The notes beneath the pieces are model-generated. The model was not told the origin of the DNA, did no database searches, and was given only the letters and a program-made list of their open reading frames with translations. Below, piece by piece: positions 25,130-33,677 of a stretch of DNA of 64,000 nucleotides. A program made the position numbers and the translations under genes. How positions within the stretch are numbered: position 1 is the stretch's first letter; every line of letters starts with the position of its first letter. The stretch covers positions 1 through 64,000 of the forward strand of contig DATMSM010000044.1 of assembly GCA_035565355.1 (NCBI GenBank). The letters run 5' to 3'. The DNA is from Ga0074130 sp035565355. GTDB lineage: Bacteria > Pseudomonadota > Gammaproteobacteria > Burkholderiales > Rhodocyclaceae.

Positions 25130-26968
25130 ATGACCAAATATCCAACAAGCCAGCACTTGATGCCATGGGCAGGGTATCTGTGTGCACTCGCCGTTCTGGA
25201 AATCACGTTCGGCAGATTTTTTTCTCCGGCACACACGGTGGGCCACGACTACGCAACTGCCATGCCAGGGCTACTGGATGGCTACTACTGGTTCCTGAAT
25301 AACGGCATCAGCACCCCACCTTGGTTCACCCCCGCCTTCTGCGCTGGTGTCCCACTTTTTTCCGATCCGCAATCACTCTTCTACTCCCCCATACAATTCT
25401 TCGCCTTCTTCGCGGATCCGCTGAGGGCCTCCCACCTGGCCTTGCTCGCCTATTCGAGCCTAGGCTATCTGGGCATGTACCTGCTATGTCGGCAACGACT
25501 CGGGCTGTCGACCGCAGCCTCGATCTTTGCCGCCTTGCTGTGGATGCTAAACGGTTTTGTTACGCATCGCATGATCATCGGCCATATTGGATTTCTCGGC
25601 ATCAGCCTGATCCCTCTGCTCACCTACCTTCTCCTCTCGACTTCCACCTCCAAGCCAACCAAAGCCCTATGCATAACAGGCGCCGGCATTCTCCTGGCCA
25701 GTTGGGTGCATTCCGGACTTGGTACGCTATTGATCGCCGCAGCGCTCTCCGTCTGGGGGTTAATCTGTATCGCCGTCATCCGCGGGGCGCCGGCTCGCGC
25801 AGCATACTTGAATAGCGTAGCAGCGGCGACTCTTGGACTCGGCCTCTCCGCATCCAAGCTCGCGGCGACCATCAGCACCATGAGCAATCTGGAACGAACC
25901 ATGTATCCCTTGCCCGGCTTTGCTTCTGTCGGCGACCTATTACTGGCCTCGTTCAGCACCATGATGCTGCCCAGCAGCCTGGCACAGCCTATGGCCTGGC
26001 CGCTTGTACACAATGCCAAGATCTACTTGGATATACATGAATGGACGTTAAACATTACGCCCATTCCATTCGCGCTCATCCTGCTTGCCGTACTGGTATC
26101 GCTCATTCGCAAGCAATCGCAGCCACTCGCCCGCCCTGCACCATCGGCGCTGAGCCATACACTGCTTCTACTATTGATCCTATTCATTTCGCTGGCGGTG
26201 CAGTTTTATTCCCCTGGCTGGAATGCCTTTCTCAAGACCGCGCCTATCCTTAAATCGATTTCGACGCCGACACGCTGGATGGTGCTCTGGCTGCCCATCG
26301 TCTGCGTAGGCGCTGCCATCTCACTCAATTACCTTTGCGCGCTGACGCGCAGAAAGGCCGCATGGCAAGCCGGTAGCTCACTGCTACTGTGCGTTGCTGT
26401 CAGCCTGCTGGTTTATACAGAACCGCGCCCCTACTACGAAAACCAGGGCTATGATCCGAACCCCGTTATCGGAGCCTTCGAACAAGCCAGTCGGCCAGGA
26501 TTCAAGCCACACCTGGATAGGCTGGGGGCCTATATTGATTCAGCGGGCAATGTCATCTCTCCTCTGTACCGCAACAATCTTTTTATTGAGGGCGTATCCC
26601 AAGCCTTCTGTGCGAACCCGATTTTTGGTTATTTCCTTGAAGCCTACGATCCCAAAGACCTGGCGCCCGGCAGTCTTTTGAAGACACTTCCATCCGGCCA
26701 TTTAAACGTTAAGAATCCGGCCTGCTATACCTTCCCGACCGAGAATCATTGCCGACCCGGCGACCATTTCCTGCCTCAGAATATTGAAGCCGCACAACGT
26801 TTTACCAACTACCAGCAGTGGGCGTTTGTACGCCCTGTCAAACAGAGCGTGTGTGATGGCCTCACGCTCGCGAGCGTCATACTCAGCTTGGGGATACTCC
26901 TGATTTGCGGCCCCCTTACCGTGCTGAAAAGTGCCCGATTCTGTTGCCCGCCGCAGCCCCCGAAGTGA
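25130..26968 (+). CDS. multi-pass membrane protein, possible GT-C glycosyltransferase
   Basis: A 612-residue protein with about eleven to thirteen hydrophobic segments. The first loop contains HTVGHDYATAMPGLLDGYYW and PPWFTPAFCAGVPLFSDPQS. An aspartate-containing first loop of this kind is common in GT-C transferases and YfhO-like proteins, which use polyprenyl-linked sugars on the outer face of the membrane. A C-terminal domain of about 120 residues with several cysteines appears to be periplasmic. Next to a GtrA-GtrB pair it could be the third, transferring component; this is an inference. A second possible start is the ATG at 25160. No ribosome-binding site is obvious. Confidence 0.7.
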   Translation: MTKYPTSQHLMPWAGYLCALAVLEITFGRFFSPAHTVGHDYATAMPGLLDGYYWFLNNGISTPPWFTPAFCAGVPLFSDPQSLFYSPIQFFAFFADPLRASHLALLAYSSLGYLGMYLLCRQRLGLSTAASIFAALLWMLNGFVTHRMIIGHIGFLGISLIPLLTYLLLSTSTSKPTKALCITGAGILLASWVHSGLGTLLIAAALSVWGLICIAVIRGAPARAAYLNSVAAATLGLGLSASKLAATISTMSNLERTMYPLPGFASVGDLLLASFSTMMLPSSLAQPMAWPLVHNAKIYLDIHEWTLNITPIPFALILLAVLVSLIRKQSQPLARPAPSALSHTLLLLLILFISLAVQFYSPGWNAFLKTAPILKSISTPTRWMVLWLPIVCVGAAISLNYLCALTRRKAAWQAGSSLLLCVAVSLLVYTEPRPYYENQGYDPNPVIGAFEQASRPGFKPHLDRLGAYIDSAGNVISPLYRNNLFIEGVSQAFCANPIFGYFLEAYDPKDLAPGSLLKTLPSGHLNVKNPACYTFPTENHCRPGDHFLPQNIEAAQRFTNYQQWAFVRPVKQSVCDGLTLASVILSLGILLICGPLTVLKSARFCCPPQPPK

Positions 26969-26978
26969 CATTTTTTGT

Positions 26979-26997
26979 CAGCGGAGCTGTCTTTTTT
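26979..26997 (+). terminator. weak possible terminator after the membrane protein gene
   Basis: CAGC at 26979-26982 and GCTG at 26986-26989 can pair around a three-base loop and are followed by TCTTTTTT. The stem is only four base pairs, so termination may be partial. Confidence 0.3.
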
Positions 26998-27084
26998 GGG
27001 CACGACTCCGTGGGTAATGTGCAACATTCAGAATAACAAGCCGTAATCTAGGCACATTCGTCATGGTGTTGCCTTCAGCTTCTA

Positions 27085-27100
27085 TGGCATGCTCCTTGCT
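27085..27100 (+). promoter_or_regulatory. sigma-54-type (-24/-12) promoter of the pilin gene
   Basis: TGGCATGCTCCTTGCT matches the sigma-54 consensus TGGCAC-N5-TTGCW, with the invariant GG (27086-27087) and GC (27098-27099) separated by exactly ten bases. Transcription would start near 27111, leaving a leader of about 115 bases before the pilin ATG at 27225. Type IV pilin genes are often sigma-54 dependent through PilS-PilR, so the position makes sense. No pilS or pilR gene is in the window. Confidence 0.75.
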
Positions 27101-27224
27101 GCATGTTGCTATAGCACAACCGCACTCAAGGGCATGGGAAGTCCAACCTGGAGCCAAGCGGTTTGCCGACAAGCTGGATGCGGATCCGCTTTTCCGACAA
27201 AACTCTTACTCTACGGAGACTTTT

Positions 27225-27407
27225 ATGGCCAAAAAAACCCAGCGGGGTTTTACTCTGATTGAGCTGATGATCGTAGTTGCCATCATCGGCATCCTGGCTG
27301 CGATTGCCATCCCGCAATTCAGCGAATACACCAGGAAGGGCGAGAACAAGGCGGCTCAGTCCGACACTCGCAACATCCTGACGCAAGCCATCGCCAACAG
27401 CCAATAA
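27225..27407 (+). CDS. short type IV pilin (60 residues)
   Basis: A 60-residue type IV pilin precursor. A short leader MAKKTQRG precedes the prepilin peptidase site and the classic N-terminal helix FTLIELMIVVAIIGILAAIA with the glutamate at mature position 5. The mature protein is only 52 residues and consists of the helix plus a short charged tail; the usual globular C-terminal domain and disulfide loop are missing. CGGAG precedes the ATG, and a good ribosome-binding site for the next gene follows the TAA, so this is a complete short gene and not a frameshift. Length and tail (SDTRNILTQAIANSQ) recall the short PilA of Geobacter. Mature aromatic residues are few (F1, F24, Y27). Confidence 0.88.
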   Translation: MAKKTQRGFTLIELMIVVAIIGILAAIAIPQFSEYTRKGENKAAQSDTRNILTQAIANSQ

Positions 27408-27424
27408 TTCCAGGAGACTCCAAT

Positions 27425-27772
27425 ATGAATCCGAATAGCAAAAAAGCGCTGGAAGCCATCCTCGTCGGCGGCGTACTGGTTGTATCCCTGAACGCGAGCG
27501 CTCAAACCGGCGCCTGCACCGGTGGTACCGGCGTGGGGATTCCGAGTGACCCAACCGCCTTCGTGAAGACCTCCTTCGTGCCGAAGTGCTCGGCCAATGT
27601 GAACGCCGTGTATCTGGACTCCGGCGCTGCCTTCAGTGTCGCGGGTTATTCCGCCAAGGGCAACCAAAGCTATGGTGGTTCCAGCGAAGGTGGCAGCGTC
27701 AGCATGTGCACCACCTTTGGTGTCGGCGCCGCCCCGACCCTGAGCCCCAGCACGACTTCCGGCTGCTCCTGA
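27425..27772 (+). CDS. small exported four-cysteine protein, candidate pilin partner
   Basis: A 115-residue protein I cannot assign to a known family. A signal peptide is clear (MNPNSKKALEAILVGGVLVV, then SLNASA with cleavage before Q). The mature part, about 90 residues, is rich in Gly, Ser and Thr and has four cysteines (in GACTGG, PKCSAN, SMCTTFG and the C-terminal SGCS), fitting two disulfides and a small beta-rich fold. It lies 17 bases after the short pilin gene with AGGAGA before its ATG, and both precede one terminator, so they form a two-gene unit. It may supply the globular part the pilin lacks, as PilA-C does beside the short PilA of Geobacter; this is an inference. Confidence 0.75.
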   Translation: MNPNSKKALEAILVGGVLVVSLNASAQTGACTGGTGVGIPSDPTAFVKTSFVPKCSANVNAVYLDSGAAFSVAGYSAKGNQSYGGSSEGGSVSMCTTFGVGAAPTLSPSTTSGCS

Positions 27773-27784
27773 TCCAGCCTTTGG

Positions 27785-27814
27785 AAAAAGCCGGCTTTGC
27801 GCCGGCTTTTTTTT
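27785..27814 (+). terminator. terminator after the pilin pair
   Basis: AAAAAGCCGGC and GCCGGC form a strong hairpin with a short TTTGC loop, followed by a run of eight T. It separates the pilin and its partner from the ABC-exporter genes, so the latter are expressed by read-through or from their own promoter. Confidence 0.9.
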
Positions 27815-27819
27815 CGCCC

Positions 27820-28638
27820 ATGTCTCTGACTCCTTACACTCAACATATTTCCATCGCATGGAAGCTCGGCGTCCGCAGCCATGCCATACGCGCGCTGGTC
27901 GCATTCGGCGTGTTTCTTCTTGGCGCTGCGTTTCTCGCTGGAGCATTCTCTTTGCGCCAGCCGCTTATCGTCACCCTGGATGTCGGCATCAGCGGCATTC
28001 GCCTACTGACGGTCTTGCTAACCCTGTTCTGGATGCAGGAAGCCTTCGTACACGACATCGAGCGCCGCACCCTGACCCTGGCCTTCAGTTTGCCGCTTGA
28101 TCGCATCACCTACGTACTGGGGCGCTTTATCGGCATCATGCTTTTGATTTCGCTTGCCGTCACCACTTGGGGAGCTGCCCTTGCAATTGCCGACCAGTTT
28201 GCCAGTTGGGGCTACCCCGGGTCCTCGCGCCCGGCTTTGGGGTTGCGCTACGTCGCCATGCTAATGGGCATCATGCTTGATGCCTGGGTTATCGGCGCAT
28301 TCGTCCTCGCCGTCGCCAGTGTCGCACAAACGCCGCTATTGCCTTTTCTGACCGGTGCCGCGTTCGCGGTCTCCGCCCGCAGCATAGGCGCCGTACTCGA
28401 TTACCTGAGTTATTCATCCTCCGTGGATGCTGCAACGAAGGCCTATTTCCTAAGCCTCATCGACAAGCTACGCTGGATCCTACCCGACCTCGGACTATTG
28501 GACTGGCGCGCCGCCACCCTATATGGTCAAGACTTTCCGTGGCCACAGGCGCAGTCAGGGATGGCAATTGCCTTCGGCTACCTTATTGTTTTCCTATCCA
28601 TTGCCGTCTTTGCGTATCGCCGGCGAGAATTTTACTGA
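27820..28638 (+). CDS. ABC-2 type exporter permease
   Basis: A 272-residue membrane protein with about six hydrophobic segments, typical of ABC-2 permeases. After the first helix comes EAFVHDIERRTLTLAFSLPL, a cytoplasmic coupling segment common in this family, followed by DRITYVLGRFIGIMLLISLA. The ATG at 27820 lies six bases past the terminator T run; the frame is open upstream, but that part belongs to the previous gene region. Its ATPase is encoded four genes down at 32734. The stop overlaps the next ATG by one base (TGATG). Substrate unknown. Confidence 0.8.
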   Translation: MSLTPYTQHISIAWKLGVRSHAIRALVAFGVFLLGAAFLAGAFSLRQPLIVTLDVGISGIRLLTVLLTLFWMQEAFVHDIERRTLTLAFSLPLDRITYVLGRFIGIMLLISLAVTTWGAALAIADQFASWGYPGSSRPALGLRYVAMLMGIMLDAWVIGAFVLAVASVAQTPLLPFLTGAAFAVSARSIGAVLDYLSYSSSVDAATKAYFLSLIDKLRWILPDLGLLDWRAATLYGQDFPWPQAQSGMAIAFGYLIVFLSIAVFAYRRREFY

Positions 28639-31600
28639 TGTCCGCTCAAGCGCCAGACTCCATGCTCCCGCTCCTGCAGGCGATCCAGTCCTGCGTCAAT
28701 CAGGGACAAGCTGCTGAAGCCATCCGTCTGTGGGAGGAAGCCGGGCGCCCCGAAAACCGGGAAACCCTTTTTCTTACGGCGATTGCCGTGCAGCAACTGG
28801 ACGACCTCGCTTTGGCCCGAGCCAAGCTGGAGAAGGCCCTCGCGCTCGACCCGGACTACCCTCCGGCACAACTGCGTCTTGCCCAGGTTGCGCTGAGCGC
28901 ATTGGACTACCCCGCGACCATCGCCTGGGCAGACCGCTACCTGAATTACCGGCCGTACAGCCAGGAGGCCATCAGCTGGAAGGTCTTCGCCATGCAGAAA
29001 AACGGCCAGGCGGAAGCTGCGGAGCAGGCCCTGATGGAGTACATCAGGGTTTTTCCCTATTCTCTGGCCACAGCACAATGCAGCATCGTGATCGCCAATG
29101 AACGCAAGGCCTATGTCTATGCCCTACTCATGGGAGGACGGTTACCGCTAGAGCACTGGCACAGGAGTTACGCTGGACAAACGCTGGCGGCTTGTTGCTT
29201 CCATCTCTCCCATGCGCCGCTGATGCATGCAGTTGTCGATATTGTTTACGCCGATACGGTAGCGGAAGAGGACGCTGAATATGCTGCACTGATCGGTAAT
29301 CTGGCGACGCTCGGCGACGCCTATGAAGATGCGGTGCAATGGTACACGCGTGCACGCCAACTCGACCCGCACGCCGAGACAAGCTGGTTCAACGAGGCCA
29401 TCAGTCGCTGGGCGACCGGGGACTTTGCCGCAGGAAGCATCGCCTACCGCGAACGCGGCAAGCTGATGAAGCTCATGCGTCTGGATGGAATACCGGAATG
29501 GCGCGGTGAGAATCTGGAAGGCAAGACACTGCTTGTGCATAGCGAACAAGGCAGCGGAGACGTCATCCAGTTCATCCGCTATATGCCGTATCTGCGCGAA
29601 ATCGCAGGCACCGTGCTGTTCAATACCTACCCTGACATTCTTGCACTGCTGCGGACAGACGAAAAAAGTACGGCGGCCCAGGGCCTGAACGAAAGTCTCC
29701 TCGACAAAATCGACTATCAGATCTGGATGATGGACGTGCCAGGCTATCTGAGGCCGAACGGCCTTGCCGACTTCCCGGCGGATACACCCTATCTGTTCCC
29801 GCCTCAAGAAAGGGTTGCCTCATGGAAGAATCGCCTGGCCCCCTACCAAGGTCTAAAGGTCGGTCTGGTTTGGGCCGGCAACCCCGAACACGCAAATGAT
29901 CCCAATCGCTCAGCCAGCCTAGCCGAATGGTCGGCATTGAGTGAACTGCAAGGCGTACACTGGTTTTCCTTGCAAAAAGGCCACGGAGAGCCAGAAGCGA
30001 GTTACCCACCGCCAGGGCTGACGCTGAACAATCTCAGCCCGGAAATTCGCGACTTTTCCGATACCGCAGCCATCCTCGCAAATCTGGACTTGCTGATCAG
30101 CGTAGACACATCGGTGGCCCATTTGGCCGGTGCGTGCGGACGTCCTTGCTGGACCTTATTGCCGAAGCAATGCATCGACTGGCGCTGGGCCAACCAGCCC
30201 GAGATTCCGCACTACTATCCCAGCATGCGTCTGATTCGCCGACAAAAGGAGGACATCGGCTGGGATAGCCTGGTACGGCGCGAGGTCATCCCCAGGCTCA
30301 TTGAGCTCGGTGCCACCACGCGTCCAACCCCATCGGAAACATCTCTATCGGCTTATGCGCAGACGCTGGCGCAGGCGCGCACTACGTTGCAGAACGGGAA
30401 GCTGAGCGAAGCGTTAACCCTGTCAGTTCAAGGACTCACGGAGTACCCAGGCGACCCTCGCCTGCAGATGGTTTGCGCCGACGCGCACATTCGCATGGGC
30501 AACAAGGTGTCTGCCGGAGAATGCGCTGCCGAAGTGCTACGCATCTTCCCGCGCAGTGTCAACGCGCATCGCATCGCTATGCAGTCGGCCAAAAAGGACA
30601 ACCTCTTGGGAATGAGTACTCATCTCCAGGCGATGTTGCGTATAGAGCCGGACAACCATGCCATCTGGCAAGACGCTGCACGCTTCTACATGACCCACCA
30701 TGCGCCGCTGATCGCCTATCTCGTCATGCGACACCTGGTGTCACTTAACCCCTCGCACTCGCATATCACTACGCTGGCCATTTCTCTGTTGCGCTTGGGC
30801 AATCGAGATGCAGCGGCCTCCTTACTTGCAGACATCGAACCTGCGTCTGGAGACAGCCTTGAGCTCCTCCAAGAGCTCTACTACGCCTGCGCAACCCTTA
30901 ATCAACGGGACAAGGCGGACCTATTGCAGTCCGCCATCACAGCCCGAGGGCCGATAGGCTCGGACCTCGGCCTGATGATAGGCTCCATGCTTCTGAGGTG
31001 GGGAGAGCAAGAGGGCTGGAAGTTCTATAACCTCTGCAATTGGCCCGACCCCGTCGAGACGCCGCTCAACGTCCCGATCTGGAACGGCGAAGCATTGGAT
31101 GGCAAGCATCTGTTGATTTATCAGGATCAAGGCTATGGAGACGTCATTCAGTTCTTCCCCCTGATAAACAGATTACCGTCGGCAAGAAAAATTACGCTCT
31201 CGGTGTTCTCCGAGGTGCGTGATCTGCTGAGCGAACAAAGTCTCCCGCGGGGGCTTGAGATCATTACCCACAAAAAGCTGTCGGAAGACTCGGCGCACTA
31301 TGACTACAGAATCGGTTTCATGCATTGGGTTGCAGGCCTTGCGCCGGATTTGACCAGGCTGCCCGCCCCCTATCCCTACCTGCGTGTATCGAGCTCTCCT
31401 CGCCTGGAGACATGGGAACAAAAGATGATGGTCGATGCTGGCTTTAAAGTCGGTATCGCATGGGCAGGAAACCCCGCGCACTTCAACGACTACAACCGTT
31501 CCACGCAACTGGGTGATTGGTTGCCGCTCACTCAGATTTCTGGCATCTCACTGTATAACCTGCAGCGCGACCACGCATCAGATCAGGTTTTTGAATATCC

Positions 31601-31922
31601 GCAGTTCGAATTTCAAAATATCGTGGCGGATTGCAAGACTCTCCGCGACACCGCCGCCGCGATGCGTATGCTTGATCTAGTTGTCATCGTAGACACTGGA
31701 CCGGCCCACCTCGCCGCATCGCTCGGTGTCGAAACCTGGATTCTTCTTCCTAACCTCGGCAACGACTTCCGCTGGATGCAGGAACGCGATGATTGTCCGT
31801 GGTACCCGAGCGTTCGGCTGTTCCGACAGGATATCAACGAGCCCTGGTCTTCCGTGCTGCAGCGTGTTGCTACGGCACTTCATGAACGGATGGCGCATCC
31901 GGCGAACGTGGTCGCATGCTGA
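28638..31922 (+). CDS. TPR and glycosyltransferase-like protein with internal duplication
   Basis: A 1094-residue, apparently cytoplasmic protein built from two similar halves. Each half has TPR-like helical repeats followed by a GT9/heptosyltransferase-like domain. Half one: TPR about 1-280, then WRGENLEGKTLLVHSEQGSG, KVGLVWAGNPEHANDPNRS (about 411) and ISVDTSVAHLAGACG (about 487). Half two: TPR about 560-790, then IWNGEALDGKHLLIYQDQG (about 813), KVGIAWAGNPAHFNDYNRS (about 936) and IVDTGPAHLAASLG (about 1016). The family is annotated as TPR-containing glycosyltransferase, but reaction and acceptor are unknown. It overlaps both neighbours by a few bases, so its function is likely tied to the ABC exporter and perhaps to the pilin. 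Confidence 0.82.
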   Translation: MSAQAPDSMLPLLQAIQSCVNQGQAAEAIRLWEEAGRPENRETLFLTAIAVQQLDDLALARAKLEKALALDPDYPPAQLRLAQVALSALDYPATIAWADRYLNYRPYSQEAISWKVFAMQKNGQAEAAEQALMEYIRVFPYSLATAQCSIVIANERKAYVYALLMGGRLPLEHWHRSYAGQTLAACCFHLSHAPLMHAVVDIVYADTVAEEDAEYAALIGNLATLGDAYEDAVQWYTRARQLDPHAETSWFNEAISRWATGDFAAGSIAYRERGKLMKLMRLDGIPEWRGENLEGKTLLVHSEQGSGDVIQFIRYMPYLREIAGTVLFNTYPDILALLRTDEKSTAAQGLNESLLDKIDYQIWMMDVPGYLRPNGLADFPADTPYLFPPQERVASWKNRLAPYQGLKVGLVWAGNPEHANDPNRSASLAEWSALSELQGVHWFSLQKGHGEPEASYPPPGLTLNNLSPEIRDFSDTAAILANLDLLISVDTSVAHLAGACGRPCWTLLPKQCIDWRWANQPEIPHYYPSMRLIRRQKEDIGWDSLVRREVIPRLIELGATTRPTPSETSLSAYAQTLAQARTTLQNGKLSEALTLSVQGLTEYPGDPRLQMVCADAHIRMGNKVSAGECAAEVLRIFPRSVNAHRIAMQSAKKDNLLGMSTHLQAMLRIEPDNHAIWQDAARFYMTHHAPLIAYLVMRHLVSLNPSHSHITTLAISLLRLGNRDAAASLLADIEPASGDSLELLQELYYACATLNQRDKADLLQSAITARGPIGSDLGLMIGSMLLRWGEQEGWKFYNLCNWPDPVETPLNVPIWNGEALDGKHLLIYQDQGYGDVIQFFPLINRLPSARKITLSVFSEVRDLLSEQSLPRGLEIITHKKLSEDSAHYDYRIGFMHWVAGLAPDLTRLPAPYPYLRVSSSPRLETWEQKMMVDAGFKVGIAWAGNPAHFNDYNRSTQLGDWLPLTQISGISLYNLQRDHASDQVFEYPQFEFQNIVADCKTLRDTAAAMRMLDLVVIVDTGPAHLAASLGVETWILLPNLGNDFRWMQERDDCPWYPSVRLFRQDINEPWSSVLQRVATALHERMAHPANVVAC

Positions 31923-32728
31923 AAATATGGCCCTCTGTCATGCTGGCTGCCGGAATCGGGCTGACGGCACTGGGAAATCATCTGCGTCCACCACCACGGC
32001 CGATGCAGGAAAGCCTCTCGGTCATGATCCCCGTCCCAGTTCAAATTGTGGCGGCATTTGGCGATCGCTATCTGGCGGCCAACATAGGCACTTGGCGTGC
32101 AATCATGGTTGGCACGCATCGGATGTCCAAAGACGAACTGACAGCGCTTTCCCAAGTACAAGACAGTGCATCTTGGCTCAATCCAGGCCATGAAGACAAC
32201 TATTACACTGCTGCCGCCATCCTGCCATGGGCTGGCGAACTTGAGGCGACGCAACGTATTCTCAAGCGCGCCACCCAAGCGCGCCCCCACGATCTGTACC
32301 CTTCGTTTTTTCATGGCTTCAACGCACTCTACTTTCTAGGCGATGGACTCACTGCAAGCCAGTCATTGAGGACAGCAGCGGCCCATGCTCAGTCAAACGA
32401 TGAACGCCAGGCATTGTCCGTATTGGCGGCACGCTGGTCCGAGCGAAACAACGCCCCACAGATTGCCATTGGTATCGTTTCGCATATGGCAAAGGAAAGC
32501 AAAGACCCGGCGCTCAAGGCATATTTGGCACAAAGAGTCGTCAGACTGGAAGGGCTGGTACAGCTACGTGCTGCGGCAACCCGCTATCAAGAGCGTTATG
32601 GCCGCCCACTGGAAAACCTCGAGCAGTTGGTCAGTGCCGGCATACTTGCCGCCGTGCCTGTTGATCCGCTTGGCGATGGATACGGATTGCAGGACAATCA
32701 ACCCGTACTGTTGTCACCGAAAAACTGA
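31916..32728 (+). CDS. membrane-anchored TPR-like protein with GspG-like tail
   Basis: A 270-residue protein of unknown function. A hydrophobic N terminus (IWPSVMLAAGIGLTALG) suggests a membrane anchor or signal. The middle is helical and TPR-like (LEATQRILKRATQARPHDLY, DGLTASQSLRTAAAHA). The last 45 residues (RYQERYGRPLENLEQLVSAG and then VPVDPLGDGYGL) match the G-x-P-L-x-x-L followed by DPxGxxY pattern seen at the end of major pseudopilins such as GspG. Such a tail on a TPR protein in a pilin locus suggests contact with pilin-like subunits, which is an inference. The start overlaps the preceding gene by seven bases, and the ABC ATPase follows five bases later. Confidence 0.7.
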   Translation: MLKIWPSVMLAAGIGLTALGNHLRPPPRPMQESLSVMIPVPVQIVAAFGDRYLAANIGTWRAIMVGTHRMSKDELTALSQVQDSASWLNPGHEDNYYTAAAILPWAGELEATQRILKRATQARPHDLYPSFFHGFNALYFLGDGLTASQSLRTAAAHAQSNDERQALSVLAARWSERNNAPQIAIGIVSHMAKESKDPALKAYLAQRVVRLEGLVQLRAAATRYQERYGRPLENLEQLVSAGILAAVPVDPLGDGYGLQDNQPVLLSPKN

Positions 32729-32733
32729 ACTAT

Positions 32734-33660
32734 ATGCCGGATATTATTTCTGCCAGCAACGTCAGCAAACACTATCGCAAGGGTTTGCGCCGACACATCT
32801 TCAATGCCCTCGAAGATGTGAGCTTTAGCGCTGCCGCCGGCGAGTCAATCGGTTTCATCGGCCACAATGGTGCGGGCAAGAGCACCATGATCAGGATCAT
32901 CATGGGCTTGCAGACACCGACGAGCGGTTCTGTGCTGTTGCAGGGCATGGACCCGCGGGTGCCGGAAAGCCGCCGCGGTGTTGCCTACGTTCCGGAGAAC
33001 CCGCTGCTCTACGACCACCTCAGCCCCAATGAGCTCATCCGACTGACGACACTCAGCCACGGAATCTCACCGAATGAGACCGCAGCGCGTACGCGGAAGT
33101 GGTTAGAAAGACTCAACCTTGCCGAAGTCGCGGACAAGCGCGTACGGCAATTTTCCAAGGGGATGGTGCAGCGTACGACACTCGCCATGGCTTTAGCGGT
33201 GGAGCCGCGCTTTCTGATTCTCGATGAACCGCTTTCCGGGCTGGACCCGACCGGGCGGCGCGAGGTCGTGGAGATTCTTTCTGAATACCGAAGAAACGGT
33301 GGCGGAATGCTGTTCTCGTCTCACGTGCTGACCGACGTGGAAGTGCTCGCCGATCGTTTCCTCTTTATTCACAAAGGTCGCATTCGCGTCACGGGAACCC
33401 CGGGCACCCTACTGCAAGGCCACGAAGACAGTTACGAAGTCATCATCGAAGCGACGGACGAACCGCCCCCGGGATTTTCACAGCTATATGGGCTCCAGTA
33501 CAAACTGGAGCTCGACGCAAATGCGCTTGAGATGAAGTTGTCGGAATTGAGAAACAAGAACGGAGTGCGCCTGATCAACATTCGTTCCAGAAATACGCTC
33601 GAATCGGCCTATTTCAGATTTGTCGCGGAAGCCGAACGATCCGACGCCCGACCATCGTAA
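32734..33660 (+). CDS. ABC transporter ATP-binding protein
   Basis: A 308-residue ABC ATPase, the engine for the permease at 27820. Walker A is GHNGAGKST near residue 44, the signature motif is the variant QFSKGMVQR near 141, and Walker B is FLILDEPLSGLDPTG near 163, followed by the switch histidine in MLFSSHVL. About 90 C-terminal residues beyond the core form a small extra domain. The variant signature and length fit the NatA/CcmA-like ABC-2 exporters. It follows the TPR/GspG-tail gene after five bases and precedes the methyltransferase gene after 17 bases. Confidence 0.9.
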   Translation: MPDIISASNVSKHYRKGLRRHIFNALEDVSFSAAAGESIGFIGHNGAGKSTMIRIIMGLQTPTSGSVLLQGMDPRVPESRRGVAYVPENPLLYDHLSPNELIRLTTLSHGISPNETAARTRKWLERLNLAEVADKRVRQFSKGMVQRTTLAMALAVEPRFLILDEPLSGLDPTGRREVVEILSEYRRNGGGMLFSSHVLTDVEVLADRFLFIHKGRIRVTGTPGTLLQGHEDSYEVIIEATDEPPPGFSQLYGLQYKLELDANALEMKLSELRNKNGVRLINIRSRNTLESAYFRFVAEAERSDARPS

Positions 33661-33677
33661 TTAGGAAGAGATTCAAC

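Noticed and set aside
27225..27407. Pilin truncated by frameshift or decay
   Set aside because: The stop is followed by a good ribosome-binding site and an intact exported protein gene, and the length equals known short pilins; no remnant of a pilin C-terminal domain is found in other frames.
27225..27407. Aromatic-rich conductive pilin
   Set aside because: Only F1, F24 and Y27 are aromatic in the mature protein, so the sequence gives no support for conductivity.
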